A stretch of DNA of 51,364 nucleotides, from contig JAOTZC010000017.1 in NCBI GenBank assembly GCA_029861535.1, forward strand, positions 1-51,364, in the 5' to 3' direction. The notes beneath the pieces are model-generated. The model was not told where the DNA came from. It saw nothing but the letters and a program-made list of their open reading frames with translations, and made no database searches. Source of the DNA: Gammaproteobacteria bacterium (GTDB taxonomy: Bacteria; Pseudomonadota; Gammaproteobacteria; Steroidobacterales; Woeseiaceae). The stretch's first letter is position 1. Every line of letters begins with the position of its first letter. The position numbers were made by a program, and so were the translations under genes. Below are positions 7,441-15,903 of this stretch, piece by piece.

Positions 7441-8850
7441 TCACTCGCCTTCTGCCTCAAATAGCTTCTTGCGCAGCGTGGACCGGTTGATCCCGAGTAA
7501 TTTTGCCGCCGCGACTTGATTACCGTCTGTTGCGTCGAGTGCCGCCTTGATGATTTCGTAGCCGGCATTGTCGACAAGGCACTGGTAAAGCTCGCCTTCA
7601 CCCCCGAATTTGTCGGGATGCTTCACCATCTCGGCTGCCTGCGTGCGCAACGCCTGTTCAAGATTCGGTGCGCGCCGGCGTTCGTAATTACTCTCCTTCG
7701 GCATGTCGAGATCATGCACGGTGATCGTTTCTCCGCGCGCAGCGAGCACGGTTCGCTTGATGCAGTTCTCAAGCTCCCGCACGTTGCCGGGCCAGGAGAA
7801 GCCCTGCAGTTTTTCAATCACTTCCGGTTCGACGCCTTTGATCGCTTTCACCATTTCCTCGCTCGCTTGTGCGATGAAATGTCTGACTAGCGGTTCGATG
7901 TCGTCCCTGCGATCGCGCAATGGCGGCACCGGCACTGTGGCGAGATGCAGCCGATGGTAAAGGTCCTCACGGAAGTTGCCGGTCTCGATGGCAGTGTCCA
8001 GGTTGCGATTGCTTGCCGTTATTAGTCGAGCTTTGAATTCTGTTGGCTTGACGCTGCCGAGGCGTTCGAAGCTGCGTTCCTGCAACACACGCAATAACTT
8101 GCTCTGCAAGTGATACGGCAGTTCGGATATTTCGTCGAGAAACAGCGTGCCTTCGCCGGCGGCTTCGAAACGGCCGATGCGCGTGCTTTTCGCATCGGTG
8201 AAGGCGCCGGCTTCGGCGCCGAACAACTCGGCTTCGATGAGTGTGTCTGGAATCGCTGCACAGTTGACGGCAACGAATGGCTCGGCGGAGCGCTTGCTGT
8301 TGTCGTGAATTGCATGCGCGACCAACTCTTTGCCGACGCCACTTTCGCCGATAATCAGTATGGATAAGTCATTGCTCGTCAGCAGCACGATTTGCTTGAA
8401 CAAGGCCTGCATCGCCGCGCTTCGACCGATAAGTACAGGACGATCGGGCAATGGCGCTGCTGACTTCTCGGTTTCGTAAGTCTTTGGCTGGTGTAATGCT
8501 CGCGCGAGTAGCTTGCGCACCTGCTGCAGCTCGACAGGCTTGCCGAGATAGTCGAATGCGCCGAGCTCCATCGCACGCTTGGCGGTATCGAGGGTGCCAA
8601 AGGCGGTCATGACAATGACCGGCAGGTCAGGCGCGATTTCGCGAATCGCTTCGAGAGCCGTGATGCCGTCACCGCCGGGCATGCGGACATCGAGAAATGC
8701 CACCGCAGGCGCCTGATCGCGGACCAGACTTACCGCCTCGGGGCCGCTGGAGGCAACGACCGCTTCGTGGCCCTCGTCGCTCAATAGCGTCGAGAACGCC
8801 TCGCAAATGCTGCGTTCATCGTCTGCGACCAGCACTCGGGCCATAGCCAT
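7441..8850 (-). CDS. NtrC-family sigma-54 response regulator with GAFTDA loop
   Basis: A 469-residue activator of sigma-54 RNA polymerase. The receiver domain (about 3-118) has acidic residues near 10-12, the phospho-acceptor D54 (AFLDVRMPGG) and K104. The AAA+ domain has Walker A GESGVGKE at 168-175 and Walker B LFLDE at 236-240. The C-terminal Fis-type helix-turn-helix includes LLGINRSTLRKKL. The loop that contacts sigma-54 reads GAFTDA (215-220) instead of the usual GAFTGA; the codon is clearly GAT. ATG 8850 follows TGAGGA at good spacing. The kinase gene lies five bases upstream, so the two form a two-component operon. Likely targets are the sigma-54 promoters at 7303-7318 and 10569-10584 on either side of the pair. 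Confidence 0.92.
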   Translation of the reverse strand: MAMARVLVADDERSICEAFSTLLSDEGHEAVVASSGPEAVSLVRDQAPAVAFLDVRMPGGDGITALEAIREIAPDLPVIVMTAFGTLDTAKRAMELGAFDYLGKPVELQQVRKLLARALHQPKTYETEKSAAPLPDRPVLIGRSAAMQALFKQIVLLTSNDLSILIIGESGVGKELVAHAIHDNSKRSAEPFVAVNCAAIPDTLIEAELFGAEAGAFTDAKSTRIGRFEAAGEGTLFLDEISELPYHLQSKLLRVLQERSFERLGSVKPTEFKARLITASNRNLDTAIETGNFREDLYHRLHLATVPVPPLRDRRDDIEPLVRHFIAQASEEMVKAIKGVEPEVIEKLQGFSWPGNVRELENCIKRTVLAARGETITVHDLDMPKESNYERRRAPNLEQALRTQAAEMVKHPDKFGGEGELYQCLVDNAGYEIIKAALDATDGNQVAAAKLLGINRSTLRKKLFEAEGE

Positions 8851-8855
8851 AATCC

Positions 8856-10232
8856 TCAGTTGGTGGGAACAGACATTATAGAGGCGGGTAAGCTGACCGT
8901 GAATTTTGCGCCGCCCAAACGATCGCTTTCGCCGACTACTAGTTGTCCGTTGTGGCGTTCGACAATTTCACGGCTGATCTTGAGTCCGAGCCCGAGGCCC
9001 AGCGGTTTTGTGGAGTCTGCGCCGGGCTCATTCATGCCCGGTCCCGAGTCCTCGATCGTAATACTTGCACCGCCGCCGCTCTGCATTTTCGCCGCAAGAT
9101 GTATCCTACCGCCGCCGTCGAGTTCATCGGCCGCATTGTTGATCAGATTCAAAAACACCTGCTTCATGCGGTCCGCGTCCAGCACCATCGTTGGCAGCGC
9201 CTCGACGTTTGCGGTGAGTTGAATTTGTCGATGCGCGAGCGTCGGTTGCAATAAGTCAGTGACGTCCTTGAGTAATTCGCCCGCATCGCTGGGTGCAGGG
9301 TTGACAGCTTGTGCTCCGCCGAGCGAGAGCGCCGAATTGACAATCAGCTCCAGCCGCCGGATTTCGTCCAGGACACTTTGAACGCGCTTCTGATCGTCAT
9401 CGACAACCCGTTCTTCAAGCATATCGAGCTGCAACTTAATAGCGGTCAACGGGTTGCGAATTTCGTGCGCCATACGTGCGGCGAGGTCGCCGAGCCCGGT
9501 GAGACGACTGGTTTCCGACAGGTCTCGTTCGTAGGACTCAAGTCGAGTCGCCATGTCAGCAAGTGTATTGGCGAGCACGCCGATTTCGTTACGTTCATCA
9601 ACTGCAGCCGCAATATCGCGACGACCTTCGGAGATTGAATTGGCCACTGCAGCGAGGTTTGCGACCGGTCGAGTAATACTGCGCACAAAATAGCTGGCAA
9701 GCAATGCGAGAAATAATGTTGCGACCAGCATCGCCGCCGCGAGCAGAATTGCCGCCTCTCGCGCCGCCGCATTCGTCTCCTCGAGCGACGCGGCCGCGAC
9801 AACGAAGCGGTATCGATCATCGCGGCCCGGCGGCAGGGCCTGCACGACGGCTCGCCACGTCATACCGTCGGCATCGAACGTCAGGAATACCGGATCCGAT
9901 GCCGTTGATTTCGCATACTGCTCCGGATTCGACTGAAGAACGTCGTTGAGAACGTCGCCGCCGGTGGAAAGGCCAACTCGACCATCGTCGTCGAGCAATG
10001 CTATGCGCGATTCGATCAGTCTGTCGAGTCGGCCGATTAATTCGGGACTGAACGGAAACACATTCTCGGCAAGCGTCGCCGTCGCATTGCCGAGTTTGGC
10101 GTCGAGTTGTGCATCGATGACATTCGTCAACAACTTCAATGCAATCGCCCACGCAGCGAACATCGCAATCAAAAGCGCACCGCCCAGTGGCAGCAATAAA
10201 CGCCAATACAAGCTGTTCGGCTGTCTAAAAAT
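8856..10232 (-). CDS. HAMP-domain sensor histidine kinase
   Basis: A membrane kinase partnered with the adjacent activator. A first helix follows the start (LYWRLLLPLGGALLIAMFAAWAIAL), then a periplasmic region of about 120 residues, a second helix (AAILLAAAMLVATLFLALLASYFV), a HAMP linker (RPVANLAAVANSISEGRRDI), the H-box MAHEIRNPLTAIK, the N-box NLINNAADEL, and the G boxes EDSGPGM and GLGLGLKIS. The first standard in-frame start is TTG 10211, with no ribosome binding site. Seven codons earlier, ATT at 10232 sits seven bases after GAGGA (10244-10240) and would give an N-terminus IFRQPNSLYW, so I place the start there. The alternative start changes only seven residues. Confidence 0.85.
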   Translation of the reverse strand: MFRQPNSLYWRLLLPLGGALLIAMFAAWAIALKLLTNVIDAQLDAKLGNATATLAENVFPFSPELIGRLDRLIESRIALLDDDGRVGLSTGGDVLNDVLQSNPEQYAKSTASDPVFLTFDADGMTWRAVVQALPPGRDDRYRFVVAAASLEETNAAAREAAILLAAAMLVATLFLALLASYFVRSITRPVANLAAVANSISEGRRDIAAAVDERNEIGVLANTLADMATRLESYERDLSETSRLTGLGDLAARMAHEIRNPLTAIKLQLDMLEERVVDDDQKRVQSVLDEIRRLELIVNSALSLGGAQAVNPAPSDAGELLKDVTDLLQPTLAHRQIQLTANVEALPTMVLDADRMKQVFLNLINNAADELDGGGRIHLAAKMQSGGGASITIEDSGPGMNEPGADSTKPLGLGLGLKISREIVERHNGQLVVGESDRLGGAKFTVSLPASIMSVPTN

Positions 10233-10262
10233 TGCACATTCCTCGCGTCAAAAGCACTGTCA

Positions 10263-10494
10263 TGTCAGTTTTTTGTACAACATCGAATGAGAATAACTCG
10301 CGAAAACACCACGATATTCTTCGTGCACTCTATGACGAATAGAACGCAAGTACCTAATTTGTATTGGCTGGTATTGTATTCCACATTATGTTCAATGAGT
10401 TAACAGCGCGGCAGCGTGACGCTTGCGTAACTCTCGTTCGCGACACAGGTTTCGTTTTAGTCGCGATTGTCAGTTTTTTTTACAAACGTTATCG
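10263..10494 (+). promoter_or_regulatory. Two copies of a TGTCAG-T(n)-TACAA motif
   Basis: The 447-base gap between the kinase gene and the PEP-CTERM gene holds two similar elements: TGTCAG-T6-GTACAA at 10263-10280, and TGTCAG-T8-ACAA continuing into ACGTTATCG at 10468-10494. They lie about 290 and 75-100 bases upstream of the sigma-54 promoter match at 10569. The second is in the usual range for an upstream activator site. The 13-base core TACAAACGTTATC (10481-10493) recurs exactly at 33961-33973. No regulator is known to bind this sequence; the role is inferred from repetition and position. Confidence 0.4.
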
Positions 10495-10568
10495 CATTTG
10501 ATAGCAAGCACTGCGCCACGTCGGTCTGAACCCATCATTATTCTGGTTTTTCAACACCTTATAGATGT

Positions 10569-10584
10569 TGGCATGCTTGTTGCT
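10569..10584 (+). promoter_or_regulatory. Sigma-54 promoter of the PEP-CTERM gene
   Basis: TGGCATGCTTGTTGCT matches TGGCA(C/T)(A/G)-N4-TTGC(A/T) at essentially every consensus position, with GG at 10570-10571 and GC at 10582-10583. Transcription would begin near 10595, about 85 bases before the ATG at 10680. PEP-CTERM genes are known in other proteobacteria to depend on RpoN and the activator PrsR, and a PrsR gene lies at 27733 in this window. Confidence 0.8.
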
Positions 10585-10679
10585 ACATATGTGTAAATAA
10601 CGGCTCAAAAAAACCATAGATATTGCCGGCAGCGTGCAGCGCGACGAAACAGCGTGACGGCTTTTGAGGAGTGCAAAAA

Positions 10680-11390
10680 ATGAAAATCAAAACCCTATTC
10701 GGCGCCTTGATCCTGATGTTCGCCGCAAGTGCGAATGCGGATCCGATCGACCAATTCGAATCTTGCGTCAATGCCGATGGCGCTATTGTCTCGGTTGGCG
10801 ATGCAGGATGTGCGTCAGATGACGCTACTACCGCAACTGTCGATGATTCGAATCTGCTCCTCGGTGGCGACGGTCTCGGCAGAGTCGTGGTAGGCATCGC
10901 GGATGCTGGCGCACACTACGTTGCGATGTTCGTGGACTGGGAAATTGAAGAGTTTGTCAACGGGTTTTCTAACGAAACCGGTGCGGTGTCCGGCGCTGCT
11001 GCTGCTGGCCAGTCCTGGGAGATCGACGAGCCAGGCTTTTTCGCCCCGTTTGGCGACATCTTTGACAATTTCGTCGATGGGACGCTCGACAACAGCATCG
11101 GAGACCCTGACCCCAATGACGTCTCAATGGCGATAGGCTGGGATTTCGAGCTTGCCGATGGTGTGGATGCTGTCGTTACTTTCCTGCTCTCATTAGAGTG
11201 CGCTCCAAGTGATATGACGCTGTGTCTGTCGCATACAGATCCCGATAGTGAATTCACCTACTTTTTCTCCAGCACATTGGAATTCAGGGACGAACCAGTC
11301 CAAGGCGTACCGGAACCGGGCACCTTGTTCCTGCTGGGTGCAGGTCTTCTCGGTCTTGGCCTGCGACGCCGAATCGCTCAAAAGCACTGA
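10680..11390 (+). CDS. PEP-CTERM sorting-domain protein
   Basis: A 236-residue exported protein. It has a signal peptide MKIKTLFGALILMFAASANA, a central region rich in Asp, Gly and Ser with four cysteines, and a C-terminal sorting signal. That signal is VPEPGT, a hydrophobic helix (LFLLGAGLLGLGL) and a basic tail RRRIAQKH. Exosortase is expected to cleave at PEP and attach or release the protein at the cell surface with exopolysaccharide. The central region matches no domain I recognise. ATG 10680 follows TGAGGA (10665-10670) at nine bases; GTG 10671 is the less likely alternative. The gene is preceded by a sigma-54 promoter and followed by a strong terminator, so it is monocistronic. No exosortase gene is in the window. 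Confidence 0.9.
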   Translation: MKIKTLFGALILMFAASANADPIDQFESCVNADGAIVSVGDAGCASDDATTATVDDSNLLLGGDGLGRVVVGIADAGAHYVAMFVDWEIEEFVNGFSNETGAVSGAAAAGQSWEIDEPGFFAPFGDIFDNFVDGTLDNSIGDPDPNDVSMAIGWDFELADGVDAVVTFLLSLECAPSDMTLCLSHTDPDSEFTYFFSSTLEFRDEPVQGVPEPGTLFLLGAGLLGLGLRRRIAQKH

Positions 11391-11400
11391 TTCAAAGGAA

Positions 11401-11429
11401 GGGCGAACACATAGAGTGTTCGCCCTTTT
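11401..11429 (+). terminator. Rho-independent terminator after PEP-CTERM gene
   Basis: Perfect 10-base stem GGGCGAACAC/GTGTTCGCCC with a 5-base loop (ATAGA), followed by TTTTCTTCT, beginning 10 bases after the stop codon. Confidence 0.92.
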
Positions 11430-11574
11430 CTTCTCTTAGTTATTCGCAACAAGCGCGCGGCGAACAAATTTGACATAAGCACGATACAAACAACTTACCT
11501 AGGTCGGACCGCATTAGCCTACGAGTGCAATAACGTGTGGGGCGTTAAGCGGCAGGCATGAAGGGGCAACAACA

Positions 11575-14500
11575 ATGAATACGACGATTGCTGCAAAAAC
11601 AAACCGTATCTTTCTAGCAAGCCTACTTGTCGCGCTCGGCGGCTGCGGCGGCGGCGCCGGTACAAGCGAGCTGCCGGCAAACACCACAGCACCGCCGGAT
11701 CCCGGCATTGAGGTGCCGGAGGGCGAAGCAACTAGCGTCCGGTTGATCAGTGCCCATGCGGACTGCTCAGGTGGAGGGGTCGGCAGCAACGAACTGTCGC
11801 TCAATATCGACGGTCAGGATCTGACGCCGTCGGCGCCAACAACGCAAGGTTGTACTTGCGGAGCCACCATTATCGACATGGTTTACGATGATGCGACCGA
11901 GCTGGCCGGTATCGGTACTTCAGAAGTCGACGAATGCGGTGTGGCCGTTGGCAGCACGGCAACGGTCACAGTCTCTCCCGGAGAAAATCTGATCATCGGT
12001 TCACTGGGCGTTGAAATAACAACGCCATCGGGTGTTGAGACCATCACTATTCTTGGAGATCTTACTGATCCTGCGGCGTGTCAGGGAGGCACCGCCTTCA
12101 ATGGGGCGGGCCCATTCGTCGGTACAGGGGCTGGGGGCTCCCCTGACGGCGATGGTGACGGGATCCCGGATTGCGTCGATAACGACAACGATAACGACGG
12201 AGTTGATGATGGTGTAGACAATTGTCCGGCCGACCCAAATGCCGGTCAGTTAGACCGCGACAACGACGGCATCGGGGATGCGTGCGACTTCACCGTGAAC
12301 GCGGTACCACTAGACCCGTTTGACGACTTACGCCGTCACGACGTTATTTCCGGCAAAGTGACCACACTAAAAGCGCCTTGCACAAATGACATGTGTGCAG
12401 GCGCGGACTGGTCCTGGGATCCGGGCGATGGTACCGCGGTATTAAGCGGTACCGTCGATGCGAATCCAACAGCGAATACACAGTTGGACGATGCGGGCTT
12501 TACACCGTACTACTCGATTTGGACCGCACATACTTATAATTGCGCGCCCGATGATGTCTTCAATGCGACGGTGACAGTGACGAATAATGGCGATTCGAGC
12601 ACCGACACATATAGGGTTGTTTGTCGCGCCGAGACCTTACCGGTCGAGGTCAATACCGCTGTCGATGAAGGCTTGTGGCACATGCACCGCAATCAATTCC
12701 GGTTTGACGGCGATGCATCGGGCGCGGAAGGCGGGACGATTCCAATGGGTCGATGGGACTACCCGCAGACGTTCGGGCAGGCGACCGCGACGGTATCCGG
12801 CGCCAGCACCAATGCGTTCGAGGCCAATGGTTATCGAGAAGATGGTCCGGATGATAGCCCGTACAGTGACACTGTTCGGCGTGGTCTGAAATACGTTTTC
12901 TCTCAGCTGGCCGCGGAAGGTATCAATGTGCAAACCGTGCCTGCTGGACGCAGTGATGATCCGGATACGAACGCCAATGGGCTCGGCGTGTTCGTCAACG
13001 GTATCGATCCACCTTACCAAGGCGGCATGATTATGGACGCGATCATTGCGTCGGGCACACCGAATGCCGTAGCAACTACTGGACCGGTAAATGTTGCTGG
13101 CCGGACCTACGGCGACATCATCCAAGACATGGTTGACTGGTACGCATGGGCCCAGTCCGACAACGCCAATCACGGCGGCTGGCAGTACAACGAATGGGCT
13201 AATAGTAGTGGGGCCACAGATAATTCGACGAACGGCTGGGCCGGCATTGGATTGTCGGCTGCCGAGGATATTTTCGGCTCAACGATTCCGCAGTGGGTCA
13301 AAGACAAGAATATCGACAGCCTCGAATTCACGGACAACGAGAGTGACACGACCGACGCCGATGGGTGGCACGGTTATACCAGCACTGGCCCGATCTGGGG
13401 TCCGTACAGTACGTCCGGCGCCGCCACCGTGCAGATGGCGCTCGATGGCATCGAAGCCACGACGTCTGCGACACCGGACGAGCGTTGGATACGTACGGAA
13501 AATATGTTCCGTCGAAATTTCAATAACGCGGCGCAGGGTAATGAATTCAAGAATTACTACTACGCGATGTTCAACTTCGTCAAAGGCATGCGTACGGCGA
13601 AACCGGAACCGGTGGTCATTATCGGTACCGTGGTCGGTGTTGCAGACGACTCCGTCAACGGCATTGGTTGTGGTCCGAATCCGGGCTGTGCCGCCGGTGG
13701 TCCAGCGCCACTCGACTGGTACAACCATCCGACCGACGGACTGGCGCGCACGGTCGTTGACTATGTCATACCCGATGGCGTCAATATCGGCGGTTGCACG
13801 GACCGCCCGGGCAACAGTCATGGATCTAATCAAGACGACCACAATACGCCGTGGTGCATACAGATCTTGACGCAGACATTGTTCCAGGCCGGGCCTGTAG
13901 CCCGCGCCGATGCGGCGCCAAATCCGGGTGCGGTGGATCAGACCATCAATTTTGACGGTTCGAATTCGTTCCATCAAGATCCGCAACGGTCTCTGGTTCT
14001 GTACGAATGGGACTTCGACAACGACGGTGTCTTTGACGCTACCGGCGTGAACGCGTCGACGACGTACCCTGCGTTGGGAAGTTTTCCCGTCACGTTACGG
14101 GTCACGGATGACAATAATCCGGCGCTGACCGACACCGATGTCGTTATTGTCGAGATTACGATCCCACCGCATGCGCCAACCGCAGACGCGGGTGGACCGT
14201 ACCTGGCGTGTATCGACGAACCCATTACGTTCGACGGTTCGGGCTCGTTCGATATTGATGAGGGACAGAGCGAATCGGGGAATCCGCCATTCGACACGAT
14301 CACGGCCTACGACTGGGATATCGATGGTGATCTAAGCTTCGGTGACCTAACTGGTCCGATGCCTTCAAACACCTACAGCTCACTCGGAGTGTTTGAACTG
14401 GGTCTTCAGGTAACCGACAACACGTCCGCAGCGTTCCCGTCTGCGGCGTCTCCGGACCTGACGGATACGGACTTCACGACGGTCCAGGTTCTACCATCAG

Positions 14501-14817
14501 ACGACCCGTTCTGCGTCGGGGAAGAAGTAGAGTGCCCGGCAATTACCGTTCGTCCGAAGGATGGCAAGAACCAACTTGAATGGGTACCGGTTCCGGGCGC
14601 CGCTAGCTACACCATCATGCGTAGCACAGACGGACCCGATAGTGGCTTTGCAGTCATTGCTCAGGGTCATGTAACCAGTATCGCGTTGTATCTCGATAGC
14701 GGTTTGACCAACGGTGTGACGTACTACTACAAGGTAGTTGCAGTGAGTGGGGCTGGTACGGAACTCTGCACCAGCGAGGCGGCCGAAGGTACGCCAATGC
14801 CGCGTACCCGTCGGTAA
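11575..14817 (+). CDS. Large multidomain lipoprotein with toroid, TSP3, PKD and Fn3 domains
   Basis: A 1080-residue lipoprotein: the signal sequence ends LVALGGC, making C24 the likely lipidated cysteine. Residues about 187-240 are thrombospondin-type-3-like calcium-binding repeats (DGDGDGIPDCVDNDNDNDG, DRDNDGIGDACD). A PKD-like segment lies near 242-355. Residues about 360-770 resemble the squalene-cyclase/prenyltransferase toroid: WDYPQTFGQATATVSGAS, GGWQYNEW, TDGLARTVVDYVI and WCIQILTQTLF. Two PKD domains (about 776-860 and 869-975; YEWDFDNDGVFDATG, YDWDIDGD) and an Fn3-like domain (about 987-1075) complete it. It has no PEP-CTERM signal. It is probably displayed on the cell surface. The toroid links it functionally to the protein at 5274. 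The promoter is unclear; a terminator follows. Confidence 0.85.
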   Translation: MNTTIAAKTNRIFLASLLVALGGCGGGAGTSELPANTTAPPDPGIEVPEGEATSVRLISAHADCSGGGVGSNELSLNIDGQDLTPSAPTTQGCTCGATIIDMVYDDATELAGIGTSEVDECGVAVGSTATVTVSPGENLIIGSLGVEITTPSGVETITILGDLTDPAACQGGTAFNGAGPFVGTGAGGSPDGDGDGIPDCVDNDNDNDGVDDGVDNCPADPNAGQLDRDNDGIGDACDFTVNAVPLDPFDDLRRHDVISGKVTTLKAPCTNDMCAGADWSWDPGDGTAVLSGTVDANPTANTQLDDAGFTPYYSIWTAHTYNCAPDDVFNATVTVTNNGDSSTDTYRVVCRAETLPVEVNTAVDEGLWHMHRNQFRFDGDASGAEGGTIPMGRWDYPQTFGQATATVSGASTNAFEANGYREDGPDDSPYSDTVRRGLKYVFSQLAAEGINVQTVPAGRSDDPDTNANGLGVFVNGIDPPYQGGMIMDAIIASGTPNAVATTGPVNVAGRTYGDIIQDMVDWYAWAQSDNANHGGWQYNEWANSSGATDNSTNGWAGIGLSAAEDIFGSTIPQWVKDKNIDSLEFTDNESDTTDADGWHGYTSTGPIWGPYSTSGAATVQMALDGIEATTSATPDERWIRTENMFRRNFNNAAQGNEFKNYYYAMFNFVKGMRTAKPEPVVIIGTVVGVADDSVNGIGCGPNPGCAAGGPAPLDWYNHPTDGLARTVVDYVIPDGVNIGGCTDRPGNSHGSNQDDHNTPWCIQILTQTLFQAGPVARADAAPNPGAVDQTINFDGSNSFHQDPQRSLVLYEWDFDNDGVFDATGVNASTTYPALGSFPVTLRVTDDNNPALTDTDVVIVEITIPPHAPTADAGGPYLACIDEPITFDGSGSFDIDEGQSESGNPPFDTITAYDWDIDGDLSFGDLTGPMPSNTYSSLGVFELGLQVTDNTSAAFPSAASPDLTDTDFTTVQVLPSDDPFCVGEEVECPAITVRPKDGKNQLEWVPVPGAASYTIMRSTDGPDSGFAVIAQGHVTSIALYLDSGLTNGVTYYYKVVAVSGAGTELCTSEAAEGTPMPRTRR

Positions 14818-14845
14818 TCGCTCACGAACGGTGATCGTGTAATCG

Positions 14846-14884
14846 ACGCGGGCTCATCCAATAGGCTGAGCCCGCGTTTTTTGT
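14846..14884 (+). terminator. Rho-independent terminator
   Basis: ACGCGGGCTCA (14846-14856) pairs perfectly with TGAGCCCGCGT (14867-14877) over 11 bases, with a 10-base loop, and is followed by a run of T. It lies between the large lipoprotein gene and the GspC-like gene, so the latter may have its own promoter or depend on read-through. Confidence 0.92.
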
Positions 14885-14906
14885 TTCGAGTAGGGACAGG
14901 TTAAGC

Positions 14907-15590
14907 ATGCAAATGCAGCGAATTTTTTCCGCCACGATCTTGGCCGGTATTGTGTATTCTTCGACCTGCATTGCAACGGCTGAAGACGAGCGCTATCGCG
15001 TTTCCGGAATAATCATGACGCCGGAGAAGCAGATCGCCGTCGTCGAGAAATCGGACGGCTCGCAGGAACTCTACAGACAAGGTGACGCCATTGATGGATT
15101 CGTCGTCGAGTTTATTGACTCCGACGGCATACACCTTAAGCGTGGCGCCTCTCAAATATTCCTCGAGTTGGAAGGAACGCCAACTCGATTGGAAGACGTC
15201 GCTGCGGCGTCGCGAACGCGTGACTTACAGATTTCCGCGGGCAATGCGTCGCAGAGTATCGACTATGACAAAGCCCAACTGGAGCTCGAAGCGCTGTCGC
15301 GTGAACATGCAAATTCAGAATCGGCCGGGTCGGACGACAATAGTGCAGAAGAAAAACGAGCGATGCTCGAAGAACGTCTGAATATCGCGCTGGAGTTGCC
15401 CTCGCACACCGTAATCAAAGCAATCGGTCGAGATACCGTGCAGAGGCCCGAGCATGCGATGATGTTGCTGACACATAAAGTGGCTAGAGGTGAAAGCGTG
15501 CGACTTGAGGTTGGCGGCAGCATACCCGGCGTGGAAGTGTTGTATCTAACACCGAACGCTACGCCATCTGACGGCGCGTCGTCGCCATAG
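14907..15590 (+). CDS. GspC/PilP-like periplasmic protein
   Basis: A 227-residue exported protein with a signal peptide (about 1-25, ending CIATAED). Residues about 29-78 (YRVSGIIMTPEKQIAVVEKS, ELYRQGDAIDGFVVEFIDSD, GIHLKRG) resemble the homology-region domain of type II secretion GspC and of PilP: a small beta barrel with GD and a following beta hairpin. A charged, probably helical linker follows (about 110-160), then a C-terminal segment (LPSHTVIKAIGRDTVQRPEH, AMMLLTHKVARGESVRLEVG) resembling the degenerate PDZ domain of GspC. There is no N-terminal membrane anchor as in real GspC, and no other secretion genes adjoin it. It is likely an accessory periplasmic protein; the exact function is unknown. 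Confidence 0.65.
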   Translation: MQMQRIFSATILAGIVYSSTCIATAEDERYRVSGIIMTPEKQIAVVEKSDGSQELYRQGDAIDGFVVEFIDSDGIHLKRGASQIFLELEGTPTRLEDVAAASRTRDLQISAGNASQSIDYDKAQLELEALSREHANSESAGSDDNSAEEKRAMLEERLNIALELPSHTVIKAIGRDTVQRPEHAMMLLTHKVARGESVRLEVGGSIPGVEVLYLTPNATPSDGASSP

Positions 15591-15610
15591 AGCTAGGTTT
15601 GATCGCTAGG

Positions 15611-15880
15611 CTAGCTAGCTTCCCAGCCGCTGATTTCGCGGACTGGGACAATGTCAATATCGACGTAGGGTCGGAATGGTTCCTGTATTTTTTCGATAAA
15701 GCCTTGGTCTTTTGCTTCAATTAATGCAAACGTGCATGACTGGTCTAGCGCTGCCCAATCCTTGTGCAACACGACGTCATGCGGGATATTCGCGTAAAAG
15801 GCTTTAGCCAGGCCACCAAGTTCCTTGTACTCTTGTTGTGAAAGATCACTGCGCGTGCGATTGATAAGCATGAAAAGCAT
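15611..15880 (-). CDS. DUF3303 family small protein
   Basis: An 89-residue cytoplasmic protein starting MLFMLINRTR, typical of the DUF3303 ferredoxin-like (dimeric alpha-beta barrel) family. It continues through FALIEAKDQGFIEKIQEPFR and ends with VDIDIVPVREISGWEAS. Members are small stand-alone proteins of unknown function, distantly like monooxygenase-type alpha-beta barrels. It lies 23 bases downstream of the VTT-domain gene on the same strand, so the two probably form a transcript. It converges on the GspC-like gene with a 20-base gap. Confidence 0.75.
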   Translation of the reverse strand: MLFMLINRTRSDLSQQEYKELGGLAKAFYANIPHDVVLHKDWAALDQSCTFALIEAKDQGFIEKIQEPFRPYVDIDIVPVREISGWEAS

Positions 15881-15903
15881 TGGTCGTTTCCTAGCAAGCG
15901 GAC

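Noticed and set aside
11535..11553. Sigma-54-like GG-N10-GC pattern before the 1080-residue lipoprotein gene
   Set aside because: Apart from the two dinucleotides nothing matches the -24 or -12 consensus.
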